DNA of 48,242 bases from Chloromonas sp. AAM2 (GCA_004335635.1 QAXH01001024.1:1-48242); one strand, 5' to 3'. Counted from the stretch's first letter, positions 37,354 through 48,242 are shown. Notes: generated by a model not told the origin, from the letters alone. Translations and numbers: made by a program.

Positions 37354-40139
37354 CTAGCCTTTCTCCATGGCGGCCAGCCGGCCTGTCAACCGCTCAACGG
37401 TCTGTGCCTGCACGTGTATTCGCTTGCCCAGCTGCCTACTGTACGCTTTGGACTCCCTGAGTTGCTGCTCTATCTGTTGCATGCGTGCGTGTGGGTCGGC
37501 CGCCGTGTGCTGCACGACCAGGTCCCACGACTGACGCACAGCGCATGGCACCCAGGCCTTGCTGGCTTGAGCGGCCTGCACACGCCTGCATGCACATGAA
37601 CATGCCACTGCCTAAAGTGACGCAACGGTCATGCACGTGCACCTTGGAGCGACACGCAGAACAGCCTTGTCCGCTTGCTACTGTCCTGCCAAACTGCACG
37701 TATTCTTGTTGAACTTAACAGATCGCCATGTTGAACACAATGAACATGATGGCTTTGCACAAGAGCATGCTACAGAGGCCTTATAACCCCTGTGATCATG
37801 CCCCATCCTATAACGTGATCATCCTATACCGTGAGAATGCGGTTCCGATGTAAACTGACACACATGCTACTGCCTGAATTGCTGCCACAACAATGTATAT
37901 GCACTGCGATGCGTCATGAATTCCCAGTAAGTCCAAACCTTTGACCGGCCGACAGATACCAAGTCTACCAATCTAATGCTGAACATGACTGACCCTCGTG
38001 TACAGGTACGAGCCCTTCTACTGCCGCAAAGGCTTCAGAGCATCTTGCCTGAAGCATCCTTCCATGCATGAGCACGCCAACACATGCACAACAGTACTGA
38101 GGTGGCGCGGCCATGCTGTTGACTTCGTACAACCTGCCACTGTGGCCTCCAGTAGTGGCTGAGATCACTCAAAAGGTGGCCCTGAAATCCATGTGTACCG
38201 TCCAGAGTGCCACTCACATCTGTTGTTCCAGCGCTCGATACTCGACATGGACTGCATCGCGCTTGGTTGCCTCAGATCGCAACGCCTGGTGCAACTCAGA
38301 CAGCAAGTGGCGGGCATGCTGCGAATGCAAACAGCTGCATTGCTTGTGTCTTTGGCTGTTGTCATACGGTGTGCTTCACATAAAGCCAAGCGTGGTATTC
38401 AGAAGTGGCACAGACAAGGCTTTGCTAATGCACCAATCACATGATATGATAAAGTACAACAGACATGCGAGACTGCATGATGTATGATGTATGTGTAGCG
38501 GTAGTGGGGGTCGCCACTCTAGGCTAACAAGATGGTCGTGCCAGCAGACGAAGAAACAGCTACAAAACCCAGTGCCAACTGCCGTTGTAAAACAGCGGCT
38601 GCGAGCATACCAGATCCATTTGAAAACAACACCGAGACCATGATAGGCGTTACAAAGCATGCAGACAAGCAGTCCCAAGATTGACAAGCAAGCAAGACCT
38701 GAGAGCCACAGCACACCAGCCCATGCATTAAACACGCCTCAAACACCAGCTGCAGTGAGCAGGCATACTAATGGTAGTATGTTGCGTTAGCAGATGATGT
38801 AATTAGTCAGTATCTGAAGGCCAACAAGTCCCACCATGTCAATCGCACGTGTTGTGTCCATGCTAGGCACATGCCTACCTGTAGGTCACTGCGCATGCGC
38901 ATGAGAGCCACCCTGCGCTGCAGCCGCAGCTTGCGGCTGCGTGCCATGTACCTACGGGTGAGGAAATCACCAGAACGGGTGAAGGATGATGAAGACCATA
39001 CAGCATTCTCAGCGTGCAAACAGCACCAGCAGAAGTGCGGGCAAAGTCCAGATGACAATAACGACGTTGAAGGCCATACTGGCTCCGTTCCCGCAATAGG
39101 CCGTGCATGCAAGGGAAGAGAAATGGATGAGTTTTCAACAACAGCAGAACATCATGCGTGGCTCGAGGATCATTGCTGTTGGACTGTGTCAGACAGCGTC
39201 TGTCTGGTCTCTTACTGGTCCTTGTAGGCGTGCATGGCCGCGCCGGGGGCTGCAGGGGGCGTGAGTTGGGGAAAGGCCTGGGCGCACAGCTGCACCCAGC
39301 GCTCGTCACAGTCCTCATGTATGACTGCACAGGGGCAAGAAGGTTCGGGACGTCATGCTTGCAGAAGTGATGAATGTGCTCAAAGAGTGTGTGTTTGGAC
39401 CTGAAAAAGCACACGGTCTTTGTGCTGCGCCTGTTGGCGCTAGCCCAGGCAAACGTGATGTATACAGGGGTAATGCGCACAGAGGGTACAAAGCATTGTG
39501 GAAGGTCTCACAGCTAGGCATGCAGAGCAAGGCGTGCGTGTGGCATGTGCGACAGAGTGCACCCATGCATGGGTTTGGAAGGGCAGGTGTCCATCAAAGC
39601 GATTGTTGTCTAAGCAGGTGTTTATTGAGGCATGACACTGTGTGTGCCGCACTGCATGCCTGCGTCCTGGCCCAACGATTGTGCATTGCAAATGAAGTGG
39701 CGCAACCCACCGCACATAGCGAAAACCCGCACCGCATGCACATCATGGGCCACTGCAGGGCGCTGAGCTGCCACCTGGTTGATATTTTCTTTTCCTTTCC
39801 CCGCTCATTCTCCCTCCCCCTTCCCGCTCACTCTCCTTCCCCCTTCCCGCTCATTCTCCCTCCCCCTTCCCGCTCACTCTCCTTTCCCCTTCCCGCTCAC
39901 TCTCCTTTCCCCTTCCCGCTCATTCTCCCTCCCCCTTCCCGCTCACTCTCCTTTTCCCTTCCCGCTCACTCTCCTTGCCCCTTCCCGCTCACTCTCCTTC
40001 CCCATTCTCACTCACTCTTCCTCCACCTGCGGCATGTCCTGGTCAAATGCAGGAGATCTTCGACTGCCAAGGCACACCCAGATGATGTGTAGGACGCAAT
40101 CAGCGCCAGGAGTTCGTCGTTCAAATCTAGAAGGCCCAT
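37354..40139 (-). CDS. Small F-box protein with C-terminal coiled coil
   Basis: Proposed exons 40027-40139, 39711-39774, 39415-39439, 39216-39324, 38879-38951, 38218-38318 and 37354-37561 keep phase throughout and give 230 residues ending in TAG. The N-terminus LLDLNDELLALIASY...DLLHLTRTCRRW matches an F-box helix pattern. DERWVQLCAQAFPQLTP...YKDQYMARSRK matches the segment that often follows an F-box in plant and algal proteins. The rest is charged and helical (HARHLLSELHQALRSEATKR; RMQQIEQQLRESKAYSRQ), consistent with a coiled coil. F-box proteins link substrates to SCF ubiquitin ligases through SKP1. The start is the first ATG after an in-frame TGA. Exons at 39711-39774 and 39415-39439 and the last acceptor (37562) are chosen by phase only and may be wrong; the others are firmer. 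Confidence 0.6.
39789..40020. repeat. 23-nt polypyrimidine minisatellite in F-box intron 1
   Basis: About ten 23-nt units built on TTCCCGCTCACTCTCCTTTCC variants fill this interval. The plus strand is almost purely C/T; the F-box transcript would be purine-only (GGGAAGG/GAGTGAGC). It begins directly after the exon-1 donor at 40025-40026. A 23-nt unit keeps one plus-strand frame open, which creates a spurious 245-residue open frame. Confidence 0.9.
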
Positions 40140-42552
40140 CAGGTGGAGATGACAGTGCGCCTTGACGCACTCAGCAGAGTTTGCAAAAGGGGGGCATCAT
40201 GCAGCCTGCAAAACATCTGTAGGGCACAAACTTAAGGAAGAGTATGATATGGAGCAACGTGCCATGTACGAGATGTACAACCATGCAATTTTCTGAGTGG
40301 TGTTGTCCGCCTGTTACAGCCTGTTGTCTACGGGTGGTGTGCATGCAGCACGACACGATGATGTGCCCTTGGAATTGAGCATGTGTTGCCGCCTGTAATT
40401 GCAAGCTTGCGGCTATGCGCATTCACCCTGCCGCCTAGGCCAGGCCTAGGTTCATGCCACTTAGGGTTGGCTGACCCATGCACCTTCCCATGGCAAGGCA
40501 TGACCCATTCCATGCATGCTGAGTTCTCAGCTTACCTTGAATGCAGCTGAAAGAGTTGCTTGCGTGTTGACGGGGGTCGGCTGGTTGGAGTTCCAGAAAG
40601 CAGTCAGCTACCTAGGGGTTTAGAGCTGAGTGCCAGTTCAAGGTGCAGGTGTGCGCGCTATGACGGCATAGCTGTTGCGCTGCTGTACGACGTTGTTGGC
40701 ACGACCAGGTCCACCTGAAGCACGTTTTCGCGAGTTACGTTCGAGTGACTCACTGCTCGTAACTCCTCGGCCACTTCCAATTGAACACATCGCAAATCAG
40801 CAGTAATGTACCATGCACCTGCAGGGCCTCACGAAATTGTGGCTTCCAGGCAGCCAGTGGGCGCCCAGTGCCAATCGACTGCCAGTACCGCCTTGGCTGA
40901 GACCCCTGGGCCAGAATGCAAGATGCAACAGCAAAACACCACAAGAAACCAGAGCAGTCCTTGGTGTTTGATGGTGGGGCTCAAGCGATGAATGGTGAAC
41001 TTTCTGGTAGTAATGTTAGCGTCATGGGTATTCTGCAACCTGTTGACACTGGACAGTGTGGTCCCTTGGACGTGGATAGCACAAGCCTGATAGCACAGAC
41101 ACAGCTCAGCTGGAATGCACACAGGCCACACAGACACTATGCATGGTCCAGGCGGGTCTACAGAGGGTCAAACGGGTCCTGCGCTACAAACGAGGTCTTG
41201 GCGCCAAGACTTGATAGGCTTGGCGCTACGTACCAAGTAGCACCAGAAGGCTTGACTCCAGCCAATGCACCGACCGAGGTGCCCAGCTTGCAACGAACCC
41301 AATTTACCTCAGCTACCTCATTTATACCTCTCCCAGTTCTTTACAAGGAGGGATGAAGCACGTCCAACACAAATATCAACTATTTGCGCAAATAGAGAAA
41401 TCTCTTCTAGTAAAGGGAATTCGACCGTGTCAGCAAAGTGTGGTGAGGCCCTTGTGGCCATCACTCCACAACACCTTTCGACAGCATCCCGTTAGCCATA
41501 TAAATGGACTGGATTGAAAAACTGTCGGGGTTAGGAATGACCACTCAAGTCCGGTAAAATTTGTGATTATTAGTGGGGCGTGTTAAGGAGCTACTGAGTC
41601 ATGCCTGCTTCCATGCTAGTCAACATTGAAAATGACTGATTGCAAGAAAAGAAGCGAAACGCCTTTTGGTATCACTTCTTAAACAATACACCTTCTGTTG
41701 TCCTGCGTCCTGAATTGCGTGCACACACTGTGTCATCTTAAATGCATCCAATCATTCAGGGCTACCCAGAGACCAGCCATTCAAAGTAGAACGCAACACC
41801 AGACAGGCCATCTGCACATTCCTGTAACACAGTCCTACAATTGTGTGCACTCCCTTCTTGAATGAGGCACTTACCAGAGCTTTGTTACAAGGTGGGAGTG
41901 CAAGTGCAACTACAACATTGCCAACAAGGGCAGAAAAGAAATGTCTGAACACATCAGACTGACAGTCTGCACCTAGGGCCCGGAATGGGGTGGCCCAGGA
42001 CGGTCATCCATAGCCCACGCGTTCGGTAAATTCCGATCGACTGTGTGCCGAACGTTACGCTCATGCAGACTGCCTCGACTCGTCAACTGTGTTGAGGAGC
42101 TTGTCAGATTTGGAGAAATCAGACAAGGTGTACGAACTAGAGAACAGATCCTGTTCAAGTATAGTCGTGCCACGGATGGAGTGGGGCTAAGTATATTAAC
42201 CCTGGTCGCATAGTCGTCACGCCACCCAAACCCACCATCACGATTTTCTCAAGTGCGGTCCTTGACAGGAAGGCGCTTGCTGCATACCTGCGTGCTTATT
42301 AGCGTTTACAAGGTGCGAGCTGAGAGTCCAGCACAAAGGCAGAGCCGGTAAATCGGCCGTGCAAGCACGGTGCAACGGATTTTGATCTACAACCTGCGCA
42401 CCCTGCTGTGTCCGATTGACGCATCTTGATTGCTAGCCGTGCAGTTGGCCGCTAGAGCTTCATCGTTTGATCTAGTTTGACTGTCGTCCGAGTTTGCACC
42501 AGGTCTGTATCTAAAAGAACGCAATCCTAAGGGCACGGCAACAAAGACAAAG
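40140..42552. other. Divergent intergenic region between the F-box and Rieske-like genes
   Basis: It should include both promoters. No exon is supported. A 16-bp perfect palindrome GTCTTGGCGCCAAGAC lies at 41195-41210. At about 41892-41909 the 18-mer TGCAAGTGCAACTACAAC is shared with 11700-11717 in an E1 intron. Open frames at 40916-41356 (plus) and 41752-41952 (minus) resemble nothing I know. Confidence 0.5.
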
Positions 42553-45285
42553 ATGGCAGCCACTGGCCTGCGATACCACACTTCTGCAACTCACCAGCAA
42601 TCTCATCCGTCACGATGCTTGGCAGCCACCCGTTTAAGTCCACGCAGGCCAGTGTCCCTGCAACCTTTCTCTTGGCCAGCGAACACAGCAGCTAGACACC
42701 AACCAATTGCAGCAGGTGTTGGCTTTGGACCTACTAAGAAGCCGGTTCCTGCCAAGAAAGCAGCAGTAGCCCCAACGCCAGCACCGCCCCCTACTCAGCA
42801 GCTGAAGGGCACAGCCACTCCCGCGCAGCTCAAAGACGGACTATGGAACGACTGCTTACCTGATGCCAATGACTTCTTTGAGAAAGCTGGACGGGTAAGA
42901 GCAACTGGTGAATGCATCTGAGAACATGTGCCAGGAATCAGGATTGCAGTGATGCACAGATGTGTGGCCAGAGTGAGCTGGGCAATGCATGAACAGCATA
43001 GGAGCAGCTGCCAGCATTCATGGGCTAACATCAGGTGTGCATCGTCCAGGGACATGTCATACTGTCAGTCAGAATGTGTGGATCAGTTCATCAAGCGCAG
43101 CTACCTGTGTGCGCTCTTCTATCATGTAGGCAAGGATGCAGCACTGATCATGCAAGCACTTTATCAGGCTGTTTGTGCATCAATAACAGCTGCCATCAAA
43201 CCAAGCCGTTGTTGGCCACAGTGCATGAGGCCCAAGTGGGACGCTTTGGGACCTTTGTGTCTGATGCGTGTCTGATGTGGCACAGAACGTCAAGGCCTTC
43301 ACCCTTTCGGCGGGGCGTGTGCTGGTCTTCTACCGTCACAAGGGCACCGTCTACTGCTCAGATGTCAACTCAACTGCGGTGCGTGCTGCCCCCGCTAACC
43401 ATGCCACCATCAGTTCCATCAAATGCACCAGTTGCAGTCAGCCCCACAAGCAGCCCTTCCATGCTTGTCTGTGCCCATCCGGTACTGACCCACCAATAGT
43501 TGAAACTGACGCATGCTATCACCAGTTTCACCCAGCCCCCTCACATGCAGTCAGCCTTACAAGCAATCCTTCCATCACCAGCTGTTTATTCCCAGTGATG
43601 CTCTGTTGCGGGGGGTGGGTCAGGTCGGTATCCCAACATGCCACTGGAACCCACATGCTCCATGCATTGGACCCATACATTCAGCCAGTCTCACAAACAG
43701 CCCTTTCATCACTGGCTCCATGTGCGGCGTCACAGCGGATTGCTGAAGGCCTGTTCCTGTCTGCACACAACGGTAGCACTAGTCTCCCTCACCTTCTAGG
43801 CTCCCTCACCCTGACTGCACACAACGCTAGCACTAGTCTCCCTCACCCTCTAGGCTCCCTCGCCCTGACTGCACACAACGCTAGCACTAGTCTCCCTCAC
43901 CCTCTAGGCTCCCTTGCCCTGACTGCACAAAACGGTAGCACTAGTCTCCCTCACCCTCTAGGCTCCCTCGCCCTGACTGCACACAACTAGCGCTAGTCCC
44001 CCTCGCCCTGTCCTGCGCTCCCTGCTTGTGCCCCGCAGTACCACAAATAACCAGCTGCTTATGCTCAGGGCAATAGTAAATCCCCTATCTGGGGTTCTGC
44101 TTGTTTGCACACACCGCTTATCTCACCCACCCTGCCCTGTGCACCCCGCCCATGCTCCACAGTACCAGTTCCCCATGGTTGATGCCAAGATCCTGGACAT
44201 GGAGCAGGGGCCTGCGGTGGAGGTGCCTCTGGAGGGAACCATCTACGACCTCAAAACCGGCAAGGTGCAAGGGGAGGAAGGGAATGGGAACGTGCAAACA
44301 TCAGCTCAACGCCATATTCATATGCATGTGCCACGTGCAGAACTAGTGTGCGAGATTGCCGGAACACTTTTATGGCGGGCCAGTGCAGCAAAGGTGTGCA
44401 GGGAGGAGAGCGTACGACACCATACATGAATATGATTTGCGACGGTGACAGGTGCTCCTGACCTGTTGAATGCAGCTCATGACTTCACAAACCATGCATT
44501 CTTATCTTGAAATTGCGCATTTGTCAAGAGAGCACTTCCGATTCTGGTGCCAGTACTCTGTCAGGCCGACAATTTGTCCCCTTGGGACTGCGATCACATG
44601 CCACACATGTGCCTGCTGTCCACATGCTGCGGCTGCCTCCATACACCACAAGGCAGCCTGCACAACCTCAGCTTGCATGGTTGTGCCATGCCTGCAACGT
44701 TGTGGCCGCCACACCGTCGCCGCTTGACTGAACCTGCTTTGGCCACAGGTGCTCAAGTGGTGCCCGGTCACAGACAACGTAGTGCGCAACCTGCTCGCCA
44801 ACATCAAGGTGTGTCACGGTCGTCTGGTTCATGCAGGTCATGCACAAGGACGTCATGTGCTACAGTATGTGTGATGACACCAGAAGGTTTTTCTGTGCTG
44901 CGAGAGTCTCTGGTGTTTACTGGGGCAGCCATCCGAGTGCAACACACTGTCATTTGCACTGGCTGCCATGCATCTGAATGCTCTGCATGCTTCCAGTGGC
45001 ACATTGAACTTGTTCTTCTGTCATGTCCTCGTCTGGTACGTGTGCACACATGTTACTCTGTTGCATGACCGTTTCACAGTGTCTATGTGTGGATGTCTCG
45101 TCTGTTGTGTGACCGACTCATGTTTGTTGCTGACTTGCACAGTTTTGTTCTGTTGTGTGACTTTTTCACGTTGGTGTGGATGTCTGGTGTGCTCGCAGCG
45201 CTCCTCATCGCCCGTGGACCTCCTGGTGTTCCCCACCCAGGTGACCTCCACTGGACAGCTCAGGGTCAGGCTCACAGGGGAGTAG
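42553..45285 (+). CDS. Plastid-targeted Rieske-fold protein lacking cluster ligands (PSB33/LIL8-like)
   Basis: Five exons (42553-42894, 43286-43378, 44163-44264, 44749-44808, 45199-45285) encode 227 residues. Residues 1 to about 60 are Ser/Arg/Ala/Gln-rich with no acidic residues, a typical plastid transit peptide; a Pro/Ala/Lys-rich linker follows. From about 115 the pattern GRVLVFYRHKGTVYCSDVNSTA, MVDAKILDMEQGPAVEVPLE, GTIYDLKTGKVLKWCPVTDN and PVDLLVFPTQVTS resembles plastid Rieske-like proteins such as plant PSB33/LIL8, which act around photosystem II. The canonical Cys-X-His and Cys-X2-His ligand pairs are not present; only Cys138 and Cys184 are near the expected places, so a 2Fe-2S cluster is unlikely. 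No trailing transmembrane helix is obvious, unlike plant PSB33. Intron 2 is unusual in being open in frame for over 600 nt. Confidence 0.65.
43761..44010 (+). repeat. 54-nt tandem repeat in an intron of the Rieske-like gene
   Basis: Four full units start at 43761, 43815, 43869 and 43923, with a decayed fifth from 43977. Being a multiple of three, the unit reads in frame with the preceding exon as an 18-residue repeat (variants of HNASTSLPHPLGSLALTA). It lies before exon 3 at 44163. Confidence 0.9.
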
Positions 45286-46113
45286 AGGCCAATTAGGGCA
45301 TCAGGCAGTGGGGCTGGACGTGCTCATGCGGACCAGTAGTCTGCAGCTCCATGCAGCTACTCAAGATGCGGCCGTGGCCCGAAACTGATGTGCACAGGCT
45401 GTGCTGATACCTGAGGCATGGACCAAGGAAGCGGGCAGTGTGCGCTTGAGGGGGCAGCGGGGGAGGCACACCGATGACAGCAAGAGGCCACAACACTGCT
45501 GGAGGATGACAATTTTGATACATTTTTGCAATTGCTGCTCCTGCTTGCTGATTGCATTTTTGCAACTGCCGCAATTATTCTCTCAGCTGCAGTGCTGTCT
45601 GTGAACTGAGGCAGTATGTCGAACTGTGGGCAGGCTGCAACGTCAGCCAGTCGCCATGTATGAATTTTTGTTGCACGCCTGTAATCTACGCCTGTAATCT
45701 ATGGTCGAAGTCTTTGGCCCCTTTTAATGAAAGCCTTTCATTGCGATTATCAAAGAACTGACAGTTCACACTGGCCACAGCCATGCACAGCTGCAGTTCG
45801 CGTATTGCAGGTGACATGCCAATGGGGTGTGCAGGTGCATGGCACTCGACATGCTTGCCTGGTACGCTGATGAACGCAAGAGCCAGCATTTCATGTGGTT
45901 GATGGTGCTAGCCACGGGCATAACTCAGCGCAATGCAAGTCCGGACCCCCAAGCCACTGTCGGACAAAAGCGCACATCATGTTGCCGTGGACGTTTCGAT
46001 GCCGTACCCGCGTTTCGCTTGCAATGCCCACACTGCGGGCTTGCTCGTTGATTGCGTAGATATAATGCTTACTGCTACTGCATTGCGTGCCAGTATTGTT
46101 GCGGACAGCAGCA
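45286..46113. other. 3' flank of the Rieske-like gene and spacer to the EF-hand gene
   Basis: No exon seen. It contains tandem TGTAA signals at 45680-45684 and 45693-45697 (see separate entry). The remainder should include the EF-hand gene promoter; no motif there is convincing. Confidence 0.5.
45680..45697 (+). promoter_or_regulatory. Tandem TGTAA putative polyadenylation signals
   Basis: TGTAA is the usual poly(A) signal in chlorophyte nuclear genes. Two copies sit 13 nt apart in a duplicated CCTGTAATCTA sequence about 395 nt after the Rieske-like stop codon. Placement fits a 3' UTR end, but the pentamer is short and could occur by chance. Confidence 0.35.
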
Positions 46114-47683
46114 ATGGACGTTATGATTGAGGTCGCATCTGAGCACGAGGAAGACGAAGACATGGACGCTGAGCGGCAGCAAGAAGGGAGTTCAAAGGAG
46201 CATGCGCTCATGCGATGTTTCCAGAGACTGGACCTTGACAATTCTGGGTGAGGGCGTGGCTTGGGAGGGCACCAGCTACGTTAGCAGGAGGTGCACTTGA
46301 GATGTGCAAGCACGGGTAATGCTCTGCCCAGACATGATGATCCCTGTAGTGCATATCAGGCAGCTCAAAAGTAGCAGTGCTGCACTGCAGCGTTTGCAAT
46401 GTATGTTTGTTGCGTGCCAGCCAGGGGCCTGCCGCCCTTCATTTCTGTAACAGCAGCGTGTCCGCCGGGACTGTGCCAGATGTTGCACAAATGTGTGACA
46501 GCAGATGTGCTGTGTGCTGCCCTGGCTTTGCCACACACGTACATGGGGATGCATGGCTCTGCATGCGCATCCGTACAGTCATCGCAGACAGTTTTGCGAA
46601 CATTTTTGATTTGCACAGCCTCAGCCGGTGTCTTTGACACAATTGCCCATTATGATTTTCCTGTGACCAGTATCGCTTAGCATTGCATTCCATGGCAGGT
46701 TCATTGAGTTATCGGAGCTGCGTGCCTTGGCCCAGCACCTCACACCCCAGGTGCGGCCGAGGAGAGGAATCACTGCTGTTGACTGCTAGTCGTAACCTGT
46801 TTTGTTCTGCTAGTAGTTGGGCAGGTAACCAGTTCTTAGTTTGTGCAGACTGATCCCTGTTGTCCGTACCCTAGTTGAATGACCACTAGTAAGCGCCTTG
46901 TATTACAATGAAGTCCTCTTTAGCAAGTCTTCCACAAACATCAGCCACGGGCCGCACAACACAAGTCAAAGGGTAAAATCAATAGTCAGGTCTGTGATTT
47001 TCTGTGTAAAGGTCAAGAGTTTTGCCACGTCACAGAGCTGCTGCCATCTGCTTACACGGGCTGACGCACCACAGGCGATCATCAAAGCCAATGTAAAGTG
47101 GGCTTACTACCACTTGGAACGATACCTCTAGAAGGACAGTTGTGGCTTGCCATGCCCAAATGGGATGCCTCTGACATGATAAGATAACTGGAGCCTTCCC
47201 TCGCCCCGCCAAACTTGTTCCAAACACGCAAACATGCGCCTCAATGTTTTCACAGGCCAACCTGGAGGATGCGCTGGACATGCTCAGGTTCTCAGACCGG
47301 AACCAGGACCAGAAGCTGTCCTGGCAGGTGAGACCGCACAGCGGAGGTGGGAGGGTCGAGCAGTCTGCAGGGACTTTGCAACACAGGAGAGCAGGGCCAG
47401 GGGACACAGGGTGTGTTAAGCTTTGGTCTACGTGCCCTGGTTTGTCTTGCACGGCTGGGATAAACGGCCCAGATGTCCCATCATGTCACATCCGGAGACG
47501 CCCTATTGTTTGCCCTCGCAGGAGTTTTGTGACGTGATGCTTCCCCTGTCCGCTTCCATGAGTGAAGATGAGTTCGTGCACCATGTGCAAGTGATGCTGG
47601 GGGCGTCGCCACAGGACGCGCTCAATGAATTCGGCTACTGCCACCCACAAGGTGGGGAGGGGCGAGTGCTGGTGGGGAGGTGA
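46114..47683 (+). CDS. Small two-EF-hand calcium-binding protein
   Basis: Exons 46114-46247, 46699-46750, 47256-47327 and 47522-47683 join in phase to encode 139 residues. After an acidic N-terminus (EHEEDEDMDAE) come two canonical 12-residue calcium loops: D40-L-D-N-S-G-F-I-E-L-S-E51, split by intron 1, and D76-R-N-Q-D-Q-K-L-S-W-Q-E87, split just before its last Glu by intron 3. Ligand positions 1, 3, 5, 9 and 12 are filled in both, so calcium binding is likely. The spacing of the pair is normal. The last exon is read to TGA at 47681-47683; a GTGGGG donor at 47653 could instead continue the gene to the right. Likely a calcium sensor or buffer; no calmodulin-type four-hand architecture is present. 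Start ATG is the first in frame before the acidic stretch. Confidence 0.7.
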
Positions 47684-48156
47684 TGCATCCATTGCACCGG
47701 GTTGCATGAACTGAAGGAACCCACAGTCTCACCAAGCATGAAATGGCAGGTAACGGTGTGCCATTCATAAGAGCTGATGGCGTGGCTTCAGATGCCGGGT
47801 CAATCAAGATTGGTGCAGGCCGCGTTGAACCAAGTTTATTCAAGTTGGAACAGGTTATTGGGACTGGACAGCTTCCTGGGGTACAGCTTTCTGAAGGGAC
47901 AATGCGCAGGGGAGGTGGGCAGATGATGATGATTCGGTCACATGCCCTGAGGGAAAACGGTACATGCGTTCTTTATCTAGGCTATGCCAAATCTAATAGC
48001 GTTGCATGGGATGTGGATGCAAACACAGCTGGCCGCAGGTCAAGGCGGACAGGATAGATCCTAGGGCAAGGGGGTCGTGTGGGAACTTTGCAGAAGGTTT
48101 GATGCGTCCTCACATGGAGCCCCCTCATGCACCCAGGTTGCATGCCTGGAGGGAGA
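47684..48156. other. 3' flank of the EF-hand gene, no further gene seen
   Basis: A 104-residue open frame at 47743-48057 is present in this stretch, but it has no recognisable domain and could be intronic or intergenic. Possible continuation of the EF-hand gene past the window cannot be excluded. Confidence 0.4.
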
Positions 48157-48242
48157 CTTAATGCCTGGAGGTTATTAACAGGCAGGGATGCTTAATGCCT
48201 GGAGGGTATTAATCGGCAGGGATGCTTAATGCCTGGAGGGTA
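48157..48242. repeat. 34-nt tandem repeat running off the right edge
   Basis: Units start at 48157, 48191 and 48225 (truncated by the window end). Each contains CTTAATGCCTGGAGG and GGCAGGGATG. Units 1 and 2 differ by a few bases. The array probably continues. Confidence 0.85.

Noticed and set aside
39355..40092. Plus-strand 245-residue open frame with FPLPAHSP repeats
   Set aside because: It is created by the 23-nt polypyrimidine minisatellite, which keeps one frame open, and lies antisense to F-box exons.
40916..41356. Plus-strand 146-residue open frame
   Set aside because: No domain, no splice partners and it contains the 16-bp palindrome; probably chance.
43761..44010. CRISPR-like array
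   Set aside because: The units are head-to-tail 54-nt copies without unique spacers in a eukaryotic intron; it is a minisatellite.
1..48242. tRNA, rRNA or hammerhead ribozyme genes
   Set aside because: I looked for tRNA T-arm patterns and for CTGATGA followed by GAAA on both strands by eye and found no complete candidate.

Overview
The window looks like nuclear DNA of a green alga (Chlorophyta, probably Chlorophyceae). The genes have many small GT-AG introns, short tandem repeats are abundant, two products carry plastid-transit-like N-termini, and there is a plastid-type aromatic amino acid hydroxylase of the kind found in algae and non-flowering plants. I built gene models by hand from splice sites, reading phase and family knowledge. 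No search was run.

Layout, left to right: (1) the 3' part of a protein kinase gene, plus strand, 281-5253, with a long Gln/Gly/Met-rich tail. (2) A complete 23-exon ubiquitin-activating enzyme E1 (UBA1), minus strand, 7280-16778, 1044 residues. (3) A secreted DUF5602/TTHB210-like protein, copy A, plus strand, 18738-23819, 321 residues, with an assembly gap in one intron. (4) A plastid-targeted phenylalanine/aromatic amino acid hydroxylase, minus strand, 26163-29917, 351 residues. (5) A second secreted DUF5602-like gene, copy B, minus strand, 31635-34853, 313 residues. (6) A small F-box plus coiled-coil protein, minus strand, 37354-40139, about 230 residues, with some tentative exons. (7) A plastid-targeted Rieske-fold protein without visible cluster ligands (PSB33-like), plus strand, 42553-45285, 227 residues. 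(8) A small two-EF-hand protein, plus strand, 46114-47683, 139 residues.

I see no operon and no shared pathway, as expected for a eukaryotic nuclear locus. The clearest relationship is between copies A and B. They flank the hydroxylase gene and have the same 13-exon structure, with nine consecutive internal exons of identical length, so they arose by duplication of an intron-containing gene.

The most unusual feature at the DNA level is the repeated placement of tandem repeats against splice sites or stop codons. Examples are the E1 exon-20 donor (five 29-nt copies), the kinase (GTT)12 acceptor, the copy A exon-5 acceptor, the donors of hydroxylase exons 3 and 8, and the F-box exon-1 donor. 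The hydroxylase stop codon and the E1 C-terminal codons are also copied nearby. Intergenic regions hold diverged dispersed repeats, including a short motif seen at five places, but no intact transposase or reverse transcriptase that I recognise.
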